NCBI GenBank assembly: GCA_965225955.1
Contig: CBDDBX010000031.1
Coordinates: forward strand, 1-64,000
Reading direction: 5' to 3'
DNA length: 64,000 bases
From: CBDDBX01 sp965225955
GTDB taxonomy: Bacteria; Acidobacteriota; Aminicenantia; UBA2199
A model generated the notes under the pieces. The model searched no databases. It had not been told where the DNA came from and worked only from the letters and a program-made list of their open reading frames with translations. The position numbers and the translations under genes are program-made. Below, piece by piece: positions 47,824 through 55,999 of the stretch; position 1 is the stretch's first letter, and each line of letters opens with the position of its first letter.

Positions 47824-48381
47824 CTATTTAAGTAGTTTAAAGCAGGCCTCAGTAACCTGGGGTGCATGCTGTAATAATCTACCTTCAAGTCTTCCGTATC
47901 TGTGCATTATTATCGGCTGAAGTATAAGCCCCATAATCATGCCTGCATGAACTACCGGATCTGATTCACCATTAACGGCATTTTTAATAAAATCTACAAC
48001 AATATCATTAGGGTTACGTTCTTCATCAAGAAGGTCTCTTTCGGGGAAACCATGCTGTGATAGAAGAACAAATGCCAGTTTTACAGGGTTCTCATCATAG
48101 TAATTATAAAGATAGGCGATGCCATTCTGTAGTTTCTGTTCTGATGAAAGTGCTTCGTCAGTAAAAATTTCCCCGAGTTCTGTTGAGAACGTTTCCAGTT
48201 CCCGGCAGAAAAGATCCCAGGCCATTTCATTTTTACTTTTGTAGTATCTGTACAGAGCTCCTTCAGTAACTCCAGCCTCTGTAGCGATATCTTTGATAGA
48301 AGTTCTGGGTAATCCCTTTGTTGCGAACAGCAAAATAGCTGCGTCGTCAATCTGCTTTCTTTTTAGTGCCGGTCTTGCCAT
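47824..48381 (-). CDS. TetR family transcriptional regulator
   Basis: 185 aa. The N-terminal helix-turn-helix is TSIKDIATEAGVTEGALYRYYKSKNEM, the standard TetR DNA-binding domain. The rest is an all-helical ligand and dimer domain with no recognisable ligand. It starts the operon with the LplT-like and PlsC genes. A 10-bp-arm palindrome lies 18-41 bases upstream of its start, so it probably represses itself and its downstream genes. AGGAGG precedes the ATG. Confidence 0.93.
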   Translation of the reverse strand: MARPALKRKQIDDAAILLFATKGLPRTSIKDIATEAGVTEGALYRYYKSKNEMAWDLFCRELETFSTELGEIFTDEALSSEQKLQNGIAYLYNYYDENPVKLAFVLLSQHGFPERDLLDEERNPNDIVVDFIKNAVNGESDPVVHAGMIMGLILQPIIMHRYGRLEGRLLQHAPQVTEACFKLLK

Positions 48382-48398
48382 TGTTGCCTCCTGTGTTA

Positions 48399-48422
48399 TA
48401 GTAAATAAATGCTTATTTACTA
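48399..48422. promoter_or_regulatory. Palindromic operator, probably for the TetR regulator
   Basis: TAGTAAATAA (48399-48408) and TTATTTACTA (48413-48422) are perfect 10-bp arms around a 4-base spacer, in the tetR leader. Spacing and symmetry suit a TetR dimer site. Confidence 0.65.
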
Positions 48423-48461
48423 ATAATACCCCATAAAAAAGACAATTGCAAGAGCTTTCTG

Positions 48462-48725
48462 TTAAAGGCTGGTTTCTTTTTTGAGTGTTTTCAGTTCCCT
48501 GGTAAGAGATTCTATTTTTCTGAATAGTTCTGCATTACCGTCTTTCAGCAGGCGGTTCTTTTCCTGGAGTTTACTGATATCTTCCTGAAGTCTGATATTG
48601 GAGGTACGGAGTTCGCTGTTAAGTTTATTAAGGCGCATCAGTTCTTTCTGATGTTTGTCGGTGGGAACGGAATTGCAGCTCAGAAAAAAAATTCCCGCAA
48701 AAAATATTAATAGTAGCTTCTTCAT
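48462..48725 (-). CDS. Small coiled-coil lipoprotein
   Basis: 87 aa. Lipobox FFLSCNS with Cys at about residue 17. The mature part (about 25-85) is a heptad-rich coiled coil (LMRLNKLNSELRTSN, then LQEDISKLQEKNRLLKDG). It resembles Lpp-like or SlyX-like small coiled-coil proteins but has no clear ortholog. It lies upstream of tetR on the same strand and is separated from it by the operator. Confidence 0.75.
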   Translation of the reverse strand: MKKLLLIFFAGIFFLSCNSVPTDKHQKELMRLNKLNSELRTSNIRLQEDISKLQEKNRLLKDGNAELFRKIESLTRELKTLKKETSL

Positions 48726-48790
48726 GCTGATATTTTAAAGTATCCTGAATAGAGAAGCAATGCGGGCAAACAGAGAAGAGACAAGTTTTT

Positions 48791-48958
48791 ATGGACTGAT
48801 ACTGACTGACACGGACTTACCCATAATGAGATCTACTACGGCTTGTAATGATACGGCCTTATGGGATTTTGTGTAGAATAGTCATAATGAAAAATTGTAG
48901 ATGAATGCTCAGGAAACAATGTCCATGCCATTCTGTGCAAGTCTGTGTGTGGTCCACA
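48791..48958. repeat. Intergenic element C with inverted 10-bp-period arrays
   Basis: Left edge: TGGACTGATA, CTGACTGA, CACGGACTTA (48792-48819). Right edge on the other strand: CAAGTCTGTG (48938-48947) then TGTGGTCCAC. The 118-base interior is AT-rich and differs from elements A and B. It fills most of the 370-base gap before trmJ; the remaining 137 bases are AT-rich leader. An open frame reading through it into trmJ is not used. Confidence 0.55.
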
Positions 48959-49095
48959 ATCTTCTTAAGGCTGGGCAGCCTCATGCTATGCCTGATGAGA
49001 TTCAGATAACCTCTGTCTTATCTATAAATTTGCCCAATAAACCCAATTATAATATAATTTTCCCTCTTAAGATAAATATAATAAGGATAAGCAGT

Positions 49096-49875
49096 ATGGA
49101 AAATTTTCTTGATAATGTATACATTGTAATGGTGGAAACGAAGACTCCCGGAAATATCGGATCTTCAGTAAGGGCTATGAAGAATATGGGAATATCACAT
49201 CTGAGACTGGTTAACCCTGTATCTTATAAAGATGATGATCAGCAGAGAAAGTTTGGATACAGATCTCAGGATATTATTGAGAATGCTGAAGAGTTTGATA
49301 CTCTTGCAGATGCTCTTGCAGATATATCAACTGTCTTTGTAACCACTTCCAAAAAAGGTAAATGGAAAAAGGATTTTATGTCTTCCACTGAAGCCGGAGC
49401 TAAAGTAATTGAAAGAATGCAGAAAGAGAAAGTTGCTATTGTTTTTGGAAGAGAAGAATCCGGTGTAACGATTGAAGAGAGCCAGCTGGCAAACTATCTG
49501 GTATACATTCCATCTGCAGTGTCCTATCCCTCATTAAACCTGTCCCAGGCTGTTATGGTAATGGTATATGAGATTTACCGACAACTTGAAGGGGCTAACA
49601 GAGTTGGAGATCTTCCTACTCTTGCAACAAAAGAGAATAGCGAAAGATTGAGAGAGAATATATGGACCCTTATGAAATCTCTTAATTTCAGAGAGAATGA
49701 AAAGGGCTTATTCAGCAGATCCCTCAGAAGATCTTTAAGCAGAACTCTGTGGACAGATGCAGATGTAGCTGTTTTTGACAGATTGTGCAAACAGGTCAGA
49801 TGGTTTTTTAAAGATGCAACAGGCAAAGATCTGACTATTGAGAAGGAGAGTAATGATGAAACTAAGAGTCTATAA
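49096..49875 (+). CDS. trmJ: tRNA/rRNA methyltransferase of the TrmH/SpoU family (TrmJ-like)
   Basis: 259 aa from ATG 49096, which has AAGGA upstream; the open frame extends back to 48901 through a repeat element but that part has no homology pattern. The SPOUT knot motifs are visible: TPGNIGSSVRAMKNMG, VFGREESGVT and VSYPSLNLSQAVMVMVYE. TrmJ adds the 2'-O-methyl group at tRNA position 32. The C-terminal helical extension (about 170-259) is typical of TrmJ. It overlaps cysS by 20 bases. Confidence 0.88.
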   Translation: MENFLDNVYIVMVETKTPGNIGSSVRAMKNMGISHLRLVNPVSYKDDDQQRKFGYRSQDIIENAEEFDTLADALADISTVFVTTSKKGKWKKDFMSSTEAGAKVIERMQKEKVAIVFGREESGVTIEESQLANYLVYIPSAVSYPSLNLSQAVMVMVYEIYRQLEGANRVGDLPTLATKENSERLRENIWTLMKSLNFRENEKGLFSRSLRRSLSRTLWTDADVAVFDRLCKQVRWFFKDATGKDLTIEKESNDETKSL

Positions 49876-51250
49876 CACCCTCAGTAATAAAGTTGAAGAC
49901 TTTGAACCTATAAATAAAAATTCAGTTGGTTTTTATACCTGCGGCCCGACAGTGTATGACTATGCTCATATTGGCAATTTCAGGTCATATATAGTTGAAG
50001 ATATGGTTAAAAGATACCTCCTCTATCTGGGGTACAATGTTGATCACGTAATGAATATTACCGATATTGATGATAAAACTATAAGAAAATCCAATGAACT
50101 GGGAGTTGAACTCAGAGATGTAACAGATAAATATATCAGAGCATTTATAGAGGATAAGAAGACTCTCAATATCGTTCCTGCTGACAGGTATCCAAGAGCT
50201 ACAGACCATATAGAGGAAATGGAAGATATGATCCAGACTCTTATTGACGGTGGATATGCCTATGAGAAGGGTGGATCAGTATATTTTAGTATTGAGAAGT
50301 TTCCTGAATATGGAGTTCTTGCGAATATTGAGAAAGAGAATCTGAAATCCGGTGTTAGTGTTGATGCTGATGAGTACGACAAAAACTCTGTACAGGATTT
50401 TGTTCTCTGGAAAGGGGCCAAAGAGGGTGAACCTTTCTGGAACAGCCGCTTTGGTAAAGGGCGCCCCGGGTGGCATATCGAGTGCTCTGCAATGAGTATA
50501 AAGTATCTGGGTAACCATTTTGATATACATATGGGAGGAGTTGATAATATATTTCCTCACCACGATAACGAGATTGCACAGACAGAGTGTTGCACCGGAG
50601 AGAAGTTTGTAAATTACTGGCTCCACTGTCAGCATCTGGTAGTTGAAAATAAGAAGATGTCAAAATCCCTCGGAAACTTCTATACTCTGAGACAGCTTAT
50701 GGATATGGGATATAATCCTATGGCAATCAGATATCTCCTTATCTCTTCACACTACAGAAAGCTGTTGAATTTCACTCTTGAAGGTCTTGAAGCAGCAGAT
50801 AAATCTCTTAAACGGATCTCGGATTTTATTTTTTCAGTTAAGGGACTATCAGCAGAAGAGGGAACTACTTCTGAAGCTGCAGGGATTATTGAAGAGAGTG
50901 AAGAGGCTTTCAGGAAATGCATGAATGACGATTTTAATATTTCCGGCGGATTGGGATCATTCTTTGAATTTATTCATAAAATAAACAGAATACTTCCTGA
51001 ACTCAAAGCCGGGGATATAGAAAATGTTCTCAGTTTTGTTGAAAGAATTAACTCAGTACTTGGAGTAATTATAAAAGAAGAAGAGGCAGAATCTCTTGAT
51101 GAAAAGGTGGAGGAAATGATCCGCCTGAGAGGGGAAGCCAGAAAGAACAGAGATTTTAAAACAGCAGATGAAATAAGAGATAAACTCAAGGATATGGGGA
51201 TAGTTCTTATTGATACTCCGGAAGGGGTTCGCTGGAAAAAAGAATCCTGA
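49856..51250 (+). CDS. cysS: Cysteinyl-tRNA synthetase
   Basis: 464 aa from ATG 49856 (MKLRVYNTLSNK), with AAGGAG 8 bases upstream. Class I signatures: FYTCGPTVYDYAHIGNFRS (HIGH box) and KKMSKSLGNF (KMSKS loop). Zinc ligands fit GWHIECSAM and FPHHDNEIAQTE. It overlaps trmJ by 20 bases and is followed within 55 bases by an ECF sigma gene. Confidence 0.97.
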   Translation: MKLRVYNTLSNKVEDFEPINKNSVGFYTCGPTVYDYAHIGNFRSYIVEDMVKRYLLYLGYNVDHVMNITDIDDKTIRKSNELGVELRDVTDKYIRAFIEDKKTLNIVPADRYPRATDHIEEMEDMIQTLIDGGYAYEKGGSVYFSIEKFPEYGVLANIEKENLKSGVSVDADEYDKNSVQDFVLWKGAKEGEPFWNSRFGKGRPGWHIECSAMSIKYLGNHFDIHMGGVDNIFPHHDNEIAQTECCTGEKFVNYWLHCQHLVVENKKMSKSLGNFYTLRQLMDMGYNPMAIRYLLISSHYRKLLNFTLEGLEAADKSLKRISDFIFSVKGLSAEEGTTSEAAGIIEESEEAFRKCMNDDFNISGGLGSFFEFIHKINRILPELKAGDIENVLSFVERINSVLGVIIKEEEAESLDEKVEEMIRLRGEARKNRDFKTADEIRDKLKDMGIVLIDTPEGVRWKKES

Positions 51251-51304
51251 TTTTCTTTGCAACTATTATCTCCTGAGGGGCATCTTACTTATTGTGCGTT
51301 GATA

Positions 51305-51850
51305 ATGAAGGAACTGATTGAAAAGTTAAAAAGTAGAGATGATAATGCCCTGCGGGAGGTGATGGCTTTGTATAAATCCCAGATATTCAACTATCTCCAC
51401 CTCATGACAGGTAGTCGTGAAATGGCGGAGGAGCTGACTCAGGATACCTTTGTAAAAGTCTATTTTAAGGCTGGCTCTCTTAAAACAGAGAACCTTAAAG
51501 CCTGGATATATACAATAGCAACAAATCTTGCGCGCTCGGAATTCAGAAAGAAAAAACTAAAAACACTACTTTCACTTTCTGATACCGGCGAAAATATCAT
51601 TCCTACAGAATCCAGACCGGAAAATCCTATTCTTTATGAACAGGTGCTGAAATCTTTGCCTGATAAATATCGCATACCTCTGGTAATGAAAGAGGCTGAG
51701 AACTTCACTTATGAAGAGATTGCAGAGATTACAGGTAAGCCGGTTGGAACAGTAAAGTCTCTTGTGTTCAGGGCAAAAGAGCAGATACAAAAAGATTTTT
51801 CCATTCAGATGAAAGGAGGGATAAATGAGCGATATAGAGAAAATTTTTGA
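51305..51850 (+). CDS. ECF-type RNA polymerase sigma factor
   Basis: 181 aa from ATG 51305; a start at 51257 has no ribosome site. Region 2 is DNALREVMALYKSQIFNYL with ELTQDTFVKVYFKA; region 4 is TYEEIAEITGKPVGTVKSLV. It overlaps the next gene by 26 bases, and that gene encodes a single-span membrane protein in the usual anti-sigma position. The downstream HtrA-like gene is probably part of the same envelope-stress module. The signal is unknown. Confidence 0.9.
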   Translation: MKELIEKLKSRDDNALREVMALYKSQIFNYLHLMTGSREMAEELTQDTFVKVYFKAGSLKTENLKAWIYTIATNLARSEFRKKKLKTLLSLSDTGENIIPTESRPENPILYEQVLKSLPDKYRIPLVMKEAENFTYEEIAEITGKPVGTVKSLVFRAKEQIQKDFSIQMKGGINERYRENF

Positions 51851-52178
51851 CAATCTATCCCCGGAGGGCAATCTGTCAGATGGCTTTGAAGATGCAGTAT
51901 TTGCAAAGATCGGCAAAAAGAAGAAGCAGAGGAAGGCAGTTGTATCCTTTGCAGCAGGTTTCTGTTTTGCAGGAGCACTGTATCTTGGTGTCACGGTGAT
52001 TCCTTCATTAAAAAGTACAGATACCAAGCCTTTAATGGCAAAAAGCAGCAGGGTTGATAATTTCAATGTAAAAAATGAAGTCCCTCTATCTGAAAATACA
52101 TACCTGACCTCATCCGGTCAGAATACCGAGTATCTGGTGGAACAGGTCTCACTTGAAACAGAGGATGGTTCTCTTTAG
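51825..52178 (+). CDS. Probable membrane anti-sigma factor
   Basis: 117 aa, overlapping the ECF sigma gene by 26 bases. A short cytosolic N-terminus (MSDIEKIFDNLSPEG) is followed by one membrane helix (about residues 40-58, VVSFAAGFCFAGALYLGVTV) and a periplasmic tail. It lacks the zinc-binding H-x3-C-x2-C of ZAS anti-sigma factors. Assignment rests on size, topology and position; sequence alone does not prove it. Confidence 0.7.
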   Translation: MSDIEKIFDNLSPEGNLSDGFEDAVFAKIGKKKKQRKAVVSFAAGFCFAGALYLGVTVIPSLKSTDTKPLMAKSSRVDNFNVKNEVPLSENTYLTSSGQNTEYLVEQVSLETEDGSL

Positions 52179-52189
52179 GGAGGTTTTTG

Positions 52190-53719
52190 ATGAAAAGAGT
52201 TTTTATACTGTTGAGTATTTTGATACTTTCGTTTTCCGGCAGTCTTCTGGCAAAAGAAGCAAAAGATATTCTGGAGAAGGTCAAACCATCAGTAGTAAAG
52301 GTTATCGCAGAAGGTAAGCGTAACTATGTAGTTTCAGGATTTGCTGTTGCACCTGAATATGTACTAACCAGTCGGCTTTTTGCAAAATATCCATATAAAA
52401 AAGTCCGTGTTATATCAACCGATGGGAAAGCTATTGAAGCAGAAGCTGCAGGTTCAGATAAATCTACAGGTCTTTTTCTGCTTAAGCTGAAAGGAGCAAA
52501 ACTCAAGCCTGTAAGAATTGGTAAAGATATGGCGGAAGGCGAATGGATTGCGGCTGTTGGGTCTTTCTTTAATAAAATGCCTGCAATTGCTCAGGGAATA
52601 GTTACTTCAGCCGCAGATTCAGGATATATGGTAAATCTGCCTACTATGCCGGGAGCACCGGGTAGTGGCCTGTTTAATAAAGATGGTGAACTAGTGGCTT
52701 TTTTAAAGGGTCCTCTTGGGTTTACAAGGGTTCATGACTATAAAATATTGAAAGGCAGTGCAGAACTGGTTGTTAAGTCTGATAAAAAAAGAGTAAATAA
52801 TATGAGTCTTGGAATTCCTGCTGACAGAGTTGTTTCTGTTTACAGGGAATTAAAGAAATACGGTAAAGTAAGACGTGGCTGGCTGGGAATAGAACTGGAT
52901 GGATTAAATCCTGTTCAGAATGTAATTGCTTCTGTAACTGCAGATTCTCCGGCAGACAAATCCGGTATAAAAGCTGGTGATAAACTGGTGGAGATCAATT
53001 CCACTGCAATTAGTTCCAGAGGAGATATTGTAAAATCCCTGGGGAACAGGAAACCTGGTGAAAAGCTGGAAATAGCGATTATTCGGGAAAACAGAAGAAA
53101 GAACTATAATGTTGTTCTTGGAGAAAAGAGTAATCAGGCTCAGGTTACAATGTCGATTTCTGCAGATTCAATGCCCCTTATGAAAGAGTTTACGATGGAT
53201 TTAACCGGAACTTCGGGTATTGGTGCTGAATTTCTGACTCTGACTCCTTATGCTGCAGAATCTTTTGGTGTAAAAGGTGGACTGGGAGTTGTTGTTTCAA
53301 AAGTTCATGATAATATCGGCAATGATAATCTGAGAGTATTTGATGTAGTGGTTGAAGCTTCCGGCAAGAAAGTCAGCAGACCTCATGAACTGGAAGAGAT
53401 AATCAGAACCAGTAATAATAAAGTGGTAGAGTTGAAATGTATAAGAGAGGGAAAACCAGTAACTCTTACATATTCTGTTAAGCCGTCAGAGTATCAGAGA
53501 TTAAAACAACAGAAGCTGAGAGAGTTTTTCACTATTATTGCAGATAAAGCCGGTATGAAGAAGCCATCAGTTTCCAGGAAGTTCTGGTTTGGTTCTGAAG
53601 ATAGTAAAGCAACTATTGACAGAAAAATAGAACTTCTGGAAAAGGAAAAGGCGCGAATTAACAGGCAGATAGAAGAGCTGAAGAAGCTTAAAAGAAGAAG
53701 AAACAGGTCTGATGGATAA
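52190..53719 (+). CDS. HtrA/DegP-like protein with two PDZ domains and degenerate active site
   Basis: 509 aa from ATG 52190, with GGGAGG upstream. Signal peptide about 1-20 (MKRVFILLSILILSF). A trypsin-like fold follows (about 30-200), but the triad is broken: the catalytic His position reads VLTSRLFAK, and the GNSGGP serine loop reads APGSGLFNKDGEL with Pro where Ser should be. PDZ1 (GWLGIELDGLNP, then SPADKSGIKAGDKLVEIN) and a PDZ2-like domain follow, then a coiled coil. It is likely a periplasmic sensor or chaperone rather than a protease. It lies 11 bases after the anti-sigma gene. Confidence 0.82.
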   Translation: MKRVFILLSILILSFSGSLLAKEAKDILEKVKPSVVKVIAEGKRNYVVSGFAVAPEYVLTSRLFAKYPYKKVRVISTDGKAIEAEAAGSDKSTGLFLLKLKGAKLKPVRIGKDMAEGEWIAAVGSFFNKMPAIAQGIVTSAADSGYMVNLPTMPGAPGSGLFNKDGELVAFLKGPLGFTRVHDYKILKGSAELVVKSDKKRVNNMSLGIPADRVVSVYRELKKYGKVRRGWLGIELDGLNPVQNVIASVTADSPADKSGIKAGDKLVEINSTAISSRGDIVKSLGNRKPGEKLEIAIIRENRRKNYNVVLGEKSNQAQVTMSISADSMPLMKEFTMDLTGTSGIGAEFLTLTPYAAESFGVKGGLGVVVSKVHDNIGNDNLRVFDVVVEASGKKVSRPHELEEIIRTSNNKVVELKCIREGKPVTLTYSVKPSEYQRLKQQKLREFFTIIADKAGMKKPSVSRKFWFGSEDSKATIDRKIELLEKEKARINRQIEELKKLKRRRNRSDG

Positions 53720-54782
53720 TCCTAAAGGCCTTTATATACATTTTCCCTATTGCAGAAGGGAGTGTTTTTATTGCCATTTTACAAAGTTTGAAGCTTCAGA
53801 TAGAAAGGTATCCCGATATGTAGATTATCTATGTCGGGAGCTTTCTATGAGAAGCTGTTATGAAGGTATTGATACAATATATCTCGGGGGGGGCTCCCCT
53901 TCACTGCTCTCTGTGGATCAGGCAGGTATGATTCTGGAATCTGTGGCCTGCAATTTCAGATTAGCTGAAGGTAGTGAAATCACCTTTGAAATGAATCCAG
54001 GGGATATGGATGAAGAGAAGATTACCGGCTTCAGGAAAGCCGGATTTAACAGGGTAAGTATTGGAACTCAGTCTTTTGATAATTCAGATCTCAGCTTTCT
54101 CAAACGTACTCACTCAGCAGAGGAGAACTATCTTGCAATAGAGTATGCTGTTAATGCGGGATTTGATAATATCAGTGGAGATATAATTGTCGGGTTACCT
54201 GAACAGAACCTTATCCGGGCAATAGATTCTGATATCATAAAAGAGCTTAGTCATATCTCTGTGTACATTCTGGAACAGGTTGAGAAGAGGTGGCACTCTT
54301 CAGAAGAGGAAGAAGAAGAGAGTGATGAGAGATACTATTTTGAAGCAGTGGATATTCTGGGAGAAGCAGGTTTCACGCAATATGAGATATCAAATTTTTC
54401 AAAGCCGGGAAGAGAATCAAAACATAATATGAAATACTGGAATGGTGGAAATTATATTGGAGCAGGATTGTCTGCTTCAGGATTCGGGAATAGCACAGAT
54501 TACCAGAATGAAGATCGTGAGGAAGATTATTTCATGGCTATAGATGAAGAGAGGCTGCCTATTAAGAATTCACACAAGTCCGATATAGATGTGAGAACAA
54601 TTGTAACAGGTCTCAGAACTGTAGATGGAGTCTCTTCTGAGCTTTTTAAAGGGAAGAGACAAGAGGCCTTTGAGTTCTGTTTGAGTGAAGGGTTGCTTAT
54701 ACAGAAGAGTGGGCGTGTAAGTGTTCCTCAGGAGAAGTTTCTGCTTCTTAACGAAATACTGGGAATGTTCATTGAAGGTTAA
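53712..54782 (+). CDS. hemW: Radical SAM protein HemW-like
   Basis: 356 aa, overlapping the HtrA-like gene by 8 bases. The radical-SAM cluster motif C-x3-C-x2-C is in FPYCRRECFYCHF. GGGSPSLLS, the MNPGDMDEEK strand and NRVSIGTQSFD are conserved in HemN/HemW. The shorter length, CFYC rather than the HemN pattern, and ISGDIIVGLPEQ favour HemW, a heme chaperone. It converges with the AmgK-like gene, sharing 14 bases. Confidence 0.87.
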   Translation: MDNPKGLYIHFPYCRRECFYCHFTKFEASDRKVSRYVDYLCRELSMRSCYEGIDTIYLGGGSPSLLSVDQAGMILESVACNFRLAEGSEITFEMNPGDMDEEKITGFRKAGFNRVSIGTQSFDNSDLSFLKRTHSAEENYLAIEYAVNAGFDNISGDIIVGLPEQNLIRAIDSDIIKELSHISVYILEQVEKRWHSSEEEEEESDERYYFEAVDILGEAGFTQYEISNFSKPGRESKHNMKYWNGGNYIGAGLSASGFGNSTDYQNEDREEDYFMAIDEERLPIKNSHKSDIDVRTIVTGLRTVDGVSSELFKGKRQEAFEFCLSEGLLIQKSGRVSVPQEKFLLLNEILGMFIEG

Positions 54783-55674
54783 TAGTGGAAAAATCCTCAG
54801 GTATAAACAGTTCACTGTATTTTGGGTTCTCTTTTATATAGCCTAGTGTACGATTGATGTATTCCCTGTATTTAATGTTTTTTCTGACATTAATCTGATA
54901 TCCGAAGGTTCCGAGAGCTTTAATGTTACGTTGAAGTGCTGTAAGGTGGAGTTGATCAAAATCTATTATGTAATCTTCCATAGCGAGTCTTCCAAAAAGA
55001 TATACTCTTTGAAGGGAAATATCCAGGTATGAGTCGTATACTGAAGAAACCAGATCATAATATTGTGGTGCAGCCAGAGAATCCTGATAATCTACAAGCC
55101 ATATTCTGTTGTCTCTGAAGAGCATATTTCTTGAGTGCAGATCTCTGTGGGCAAAAACAGAAGGCTCTTCCAGTTTATCTACAAGTTTGTAGAGTTTGTT
55201 TTTTAAATCACTTTTACTGGAAGTATTGAGAAAAGAAGTAGCAAAATGATCCATAAAGAAATCCATTTCCCACTTCATTCGTGATTTTCCGAGTTCCCTG
55301 TCAGCTTCTGTAACGGGAATTTCTGCAAGTTTCATGACGATGTCCCCAATCTCTCTGAGAAGATATTTCTGCTGTGGTATAGGGCATTCTGCGTAAAAAG
55401 AATCCAGCATCTGATCTCCGAGGTCCTGTTGAATGAGAATGCGGTTATTAACAACTTCAACAGTTTCGGGAACTTTGAGGCCTGCATCACTATATAGTGC
55501 TGTGAGCTTCTCAATACGCGCTATTGTTTCTTCAGAGTCTTCAGGGAAAACCATTGCAACAGATGTGTCTTCTCCATTGGATATTCTGAAAAAAGATCGG
55601 GTAGAAGCTTCAATGGGAAGAGCTTCTATATTGACTGCATCCGGTAACATTTCTCCAAGATACTTTTCGTTCAT
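54769..55674 (-). CDS. Aminoglycoside phosphotransferase-fold sugar kinase (AmgK-like)
   Basis: 301 aa. Kinase signatures: catalytic loop VFAHRDLHSRNML and metal loop WLVDYQDSLAAPQYYDL. These match AmgK, the anomeric MurNAc/GlcNAc kinase of a cell-wall recycling pathway, and related proteins. The adjoining nucleotidyltransferase MurU is not here, so the substrate is uncertain. It lies opposite a 58-aa ORF gene; its start is 100 bases from that ORF. Confidence 0.75.
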   Translation of the reverse strand: MNEKYLGEMLPDAVNIEALPIEASTRSFFRISNGEDTSVAMVFPEDSEETIARIEKLTALYSDAGLKVPETVEVVNNRILIQQDLGDQMLDSFYAECPIPQQKYLLREIGDIVMKLAEIPVTEADRELGKSRMKWEMDFFMDHFATSFLNTSSKSDLKNKLYKLVDKLEEPSVFAHRDLHSRNMLFRDNRIWLVDYQDSLAAPQYYDLVSSVYDSYLDISLQRVYLFGRLAMEDYIIDFDQLHLTALQRNIKALGTFGYQINVRKNIKYREYINRTLGYIKENPKYSELFIPEDFSTINLQ

Positions 55675-55774
55675 CTGCCTATTTTAACACATATCTTTAT
55701 AGACTTTTAACATATCCATTATTAAAGGATAATAAAAAAAATTTACTTTAGTAGCAGAGAAAAAGGAGGCTGGT

Positions 55775-55951
55775 ATGAAAGAAATTATGTTAAAAGACGA
55801 AGAGTTCGATCTCTATCTTAAGGATTTTGATTCTTACATGTTTGCCCGTAACATAAAGAAACCTATGAAACTTGAGCAGTTTATTGAGCTGGAATCAAGA
55901 TTCTTTGATAACTGGATAGCAAAGCACAGAAACTATAAAACAACCAATTAA
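55775..55951 (+). CDS. 58-aa small protein of unknown function
   Basis: An ORF of 58 codons with a strong ribosome site (AAAGGAGG, 6 bases before ATG). It is acidic to neutral, rich in Phe, Asp and Lys, and mostly helical by eye (starts MKEIMLKDEEFDLYLK, ends AKHRNYKTTN). There is no signal peptide, Cys or known motif. It stands alone between divergent amgK-like and convergent topB genes, and a palindrome follows 8 bases after the stop. Confidence 0.7.
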   Translation: MKEIMLKDEEFDLYLKDFDSYMFARNIKKPMKLEQFIELESRFFDNWIAKHRNYKTTN

Positions 55952-55958
55952 AGTGTAG

Positions 55959-55978
55959 GGGCAAGGCATGCCTTGCCC
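55959..55978. repeat. 20-bp perfect palindrome after the 58-aa ORF
   Basis: GGGCAAGGC-AT-GCCTTGCCC is its own reverse complement over 20 bases. It may end transcription of the small ORF and of topB, which ends 22 bases further on, but T runs are lacking. Similar GGGCAAGGC palindromes are widespread interspersed repeats in bacteria; only one copy is seen here. Confidence 0.6.
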
Positions 55979-55999
55979 GTTATATTGATTATTAGTTCT

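Noticed and set aside
48901..49095. Longer N-terminus for the trmJ-like protein
   Set aside because: It would run through repeat element C; the ATG at 49096 has a ribosome site and matches the family N-terminus.
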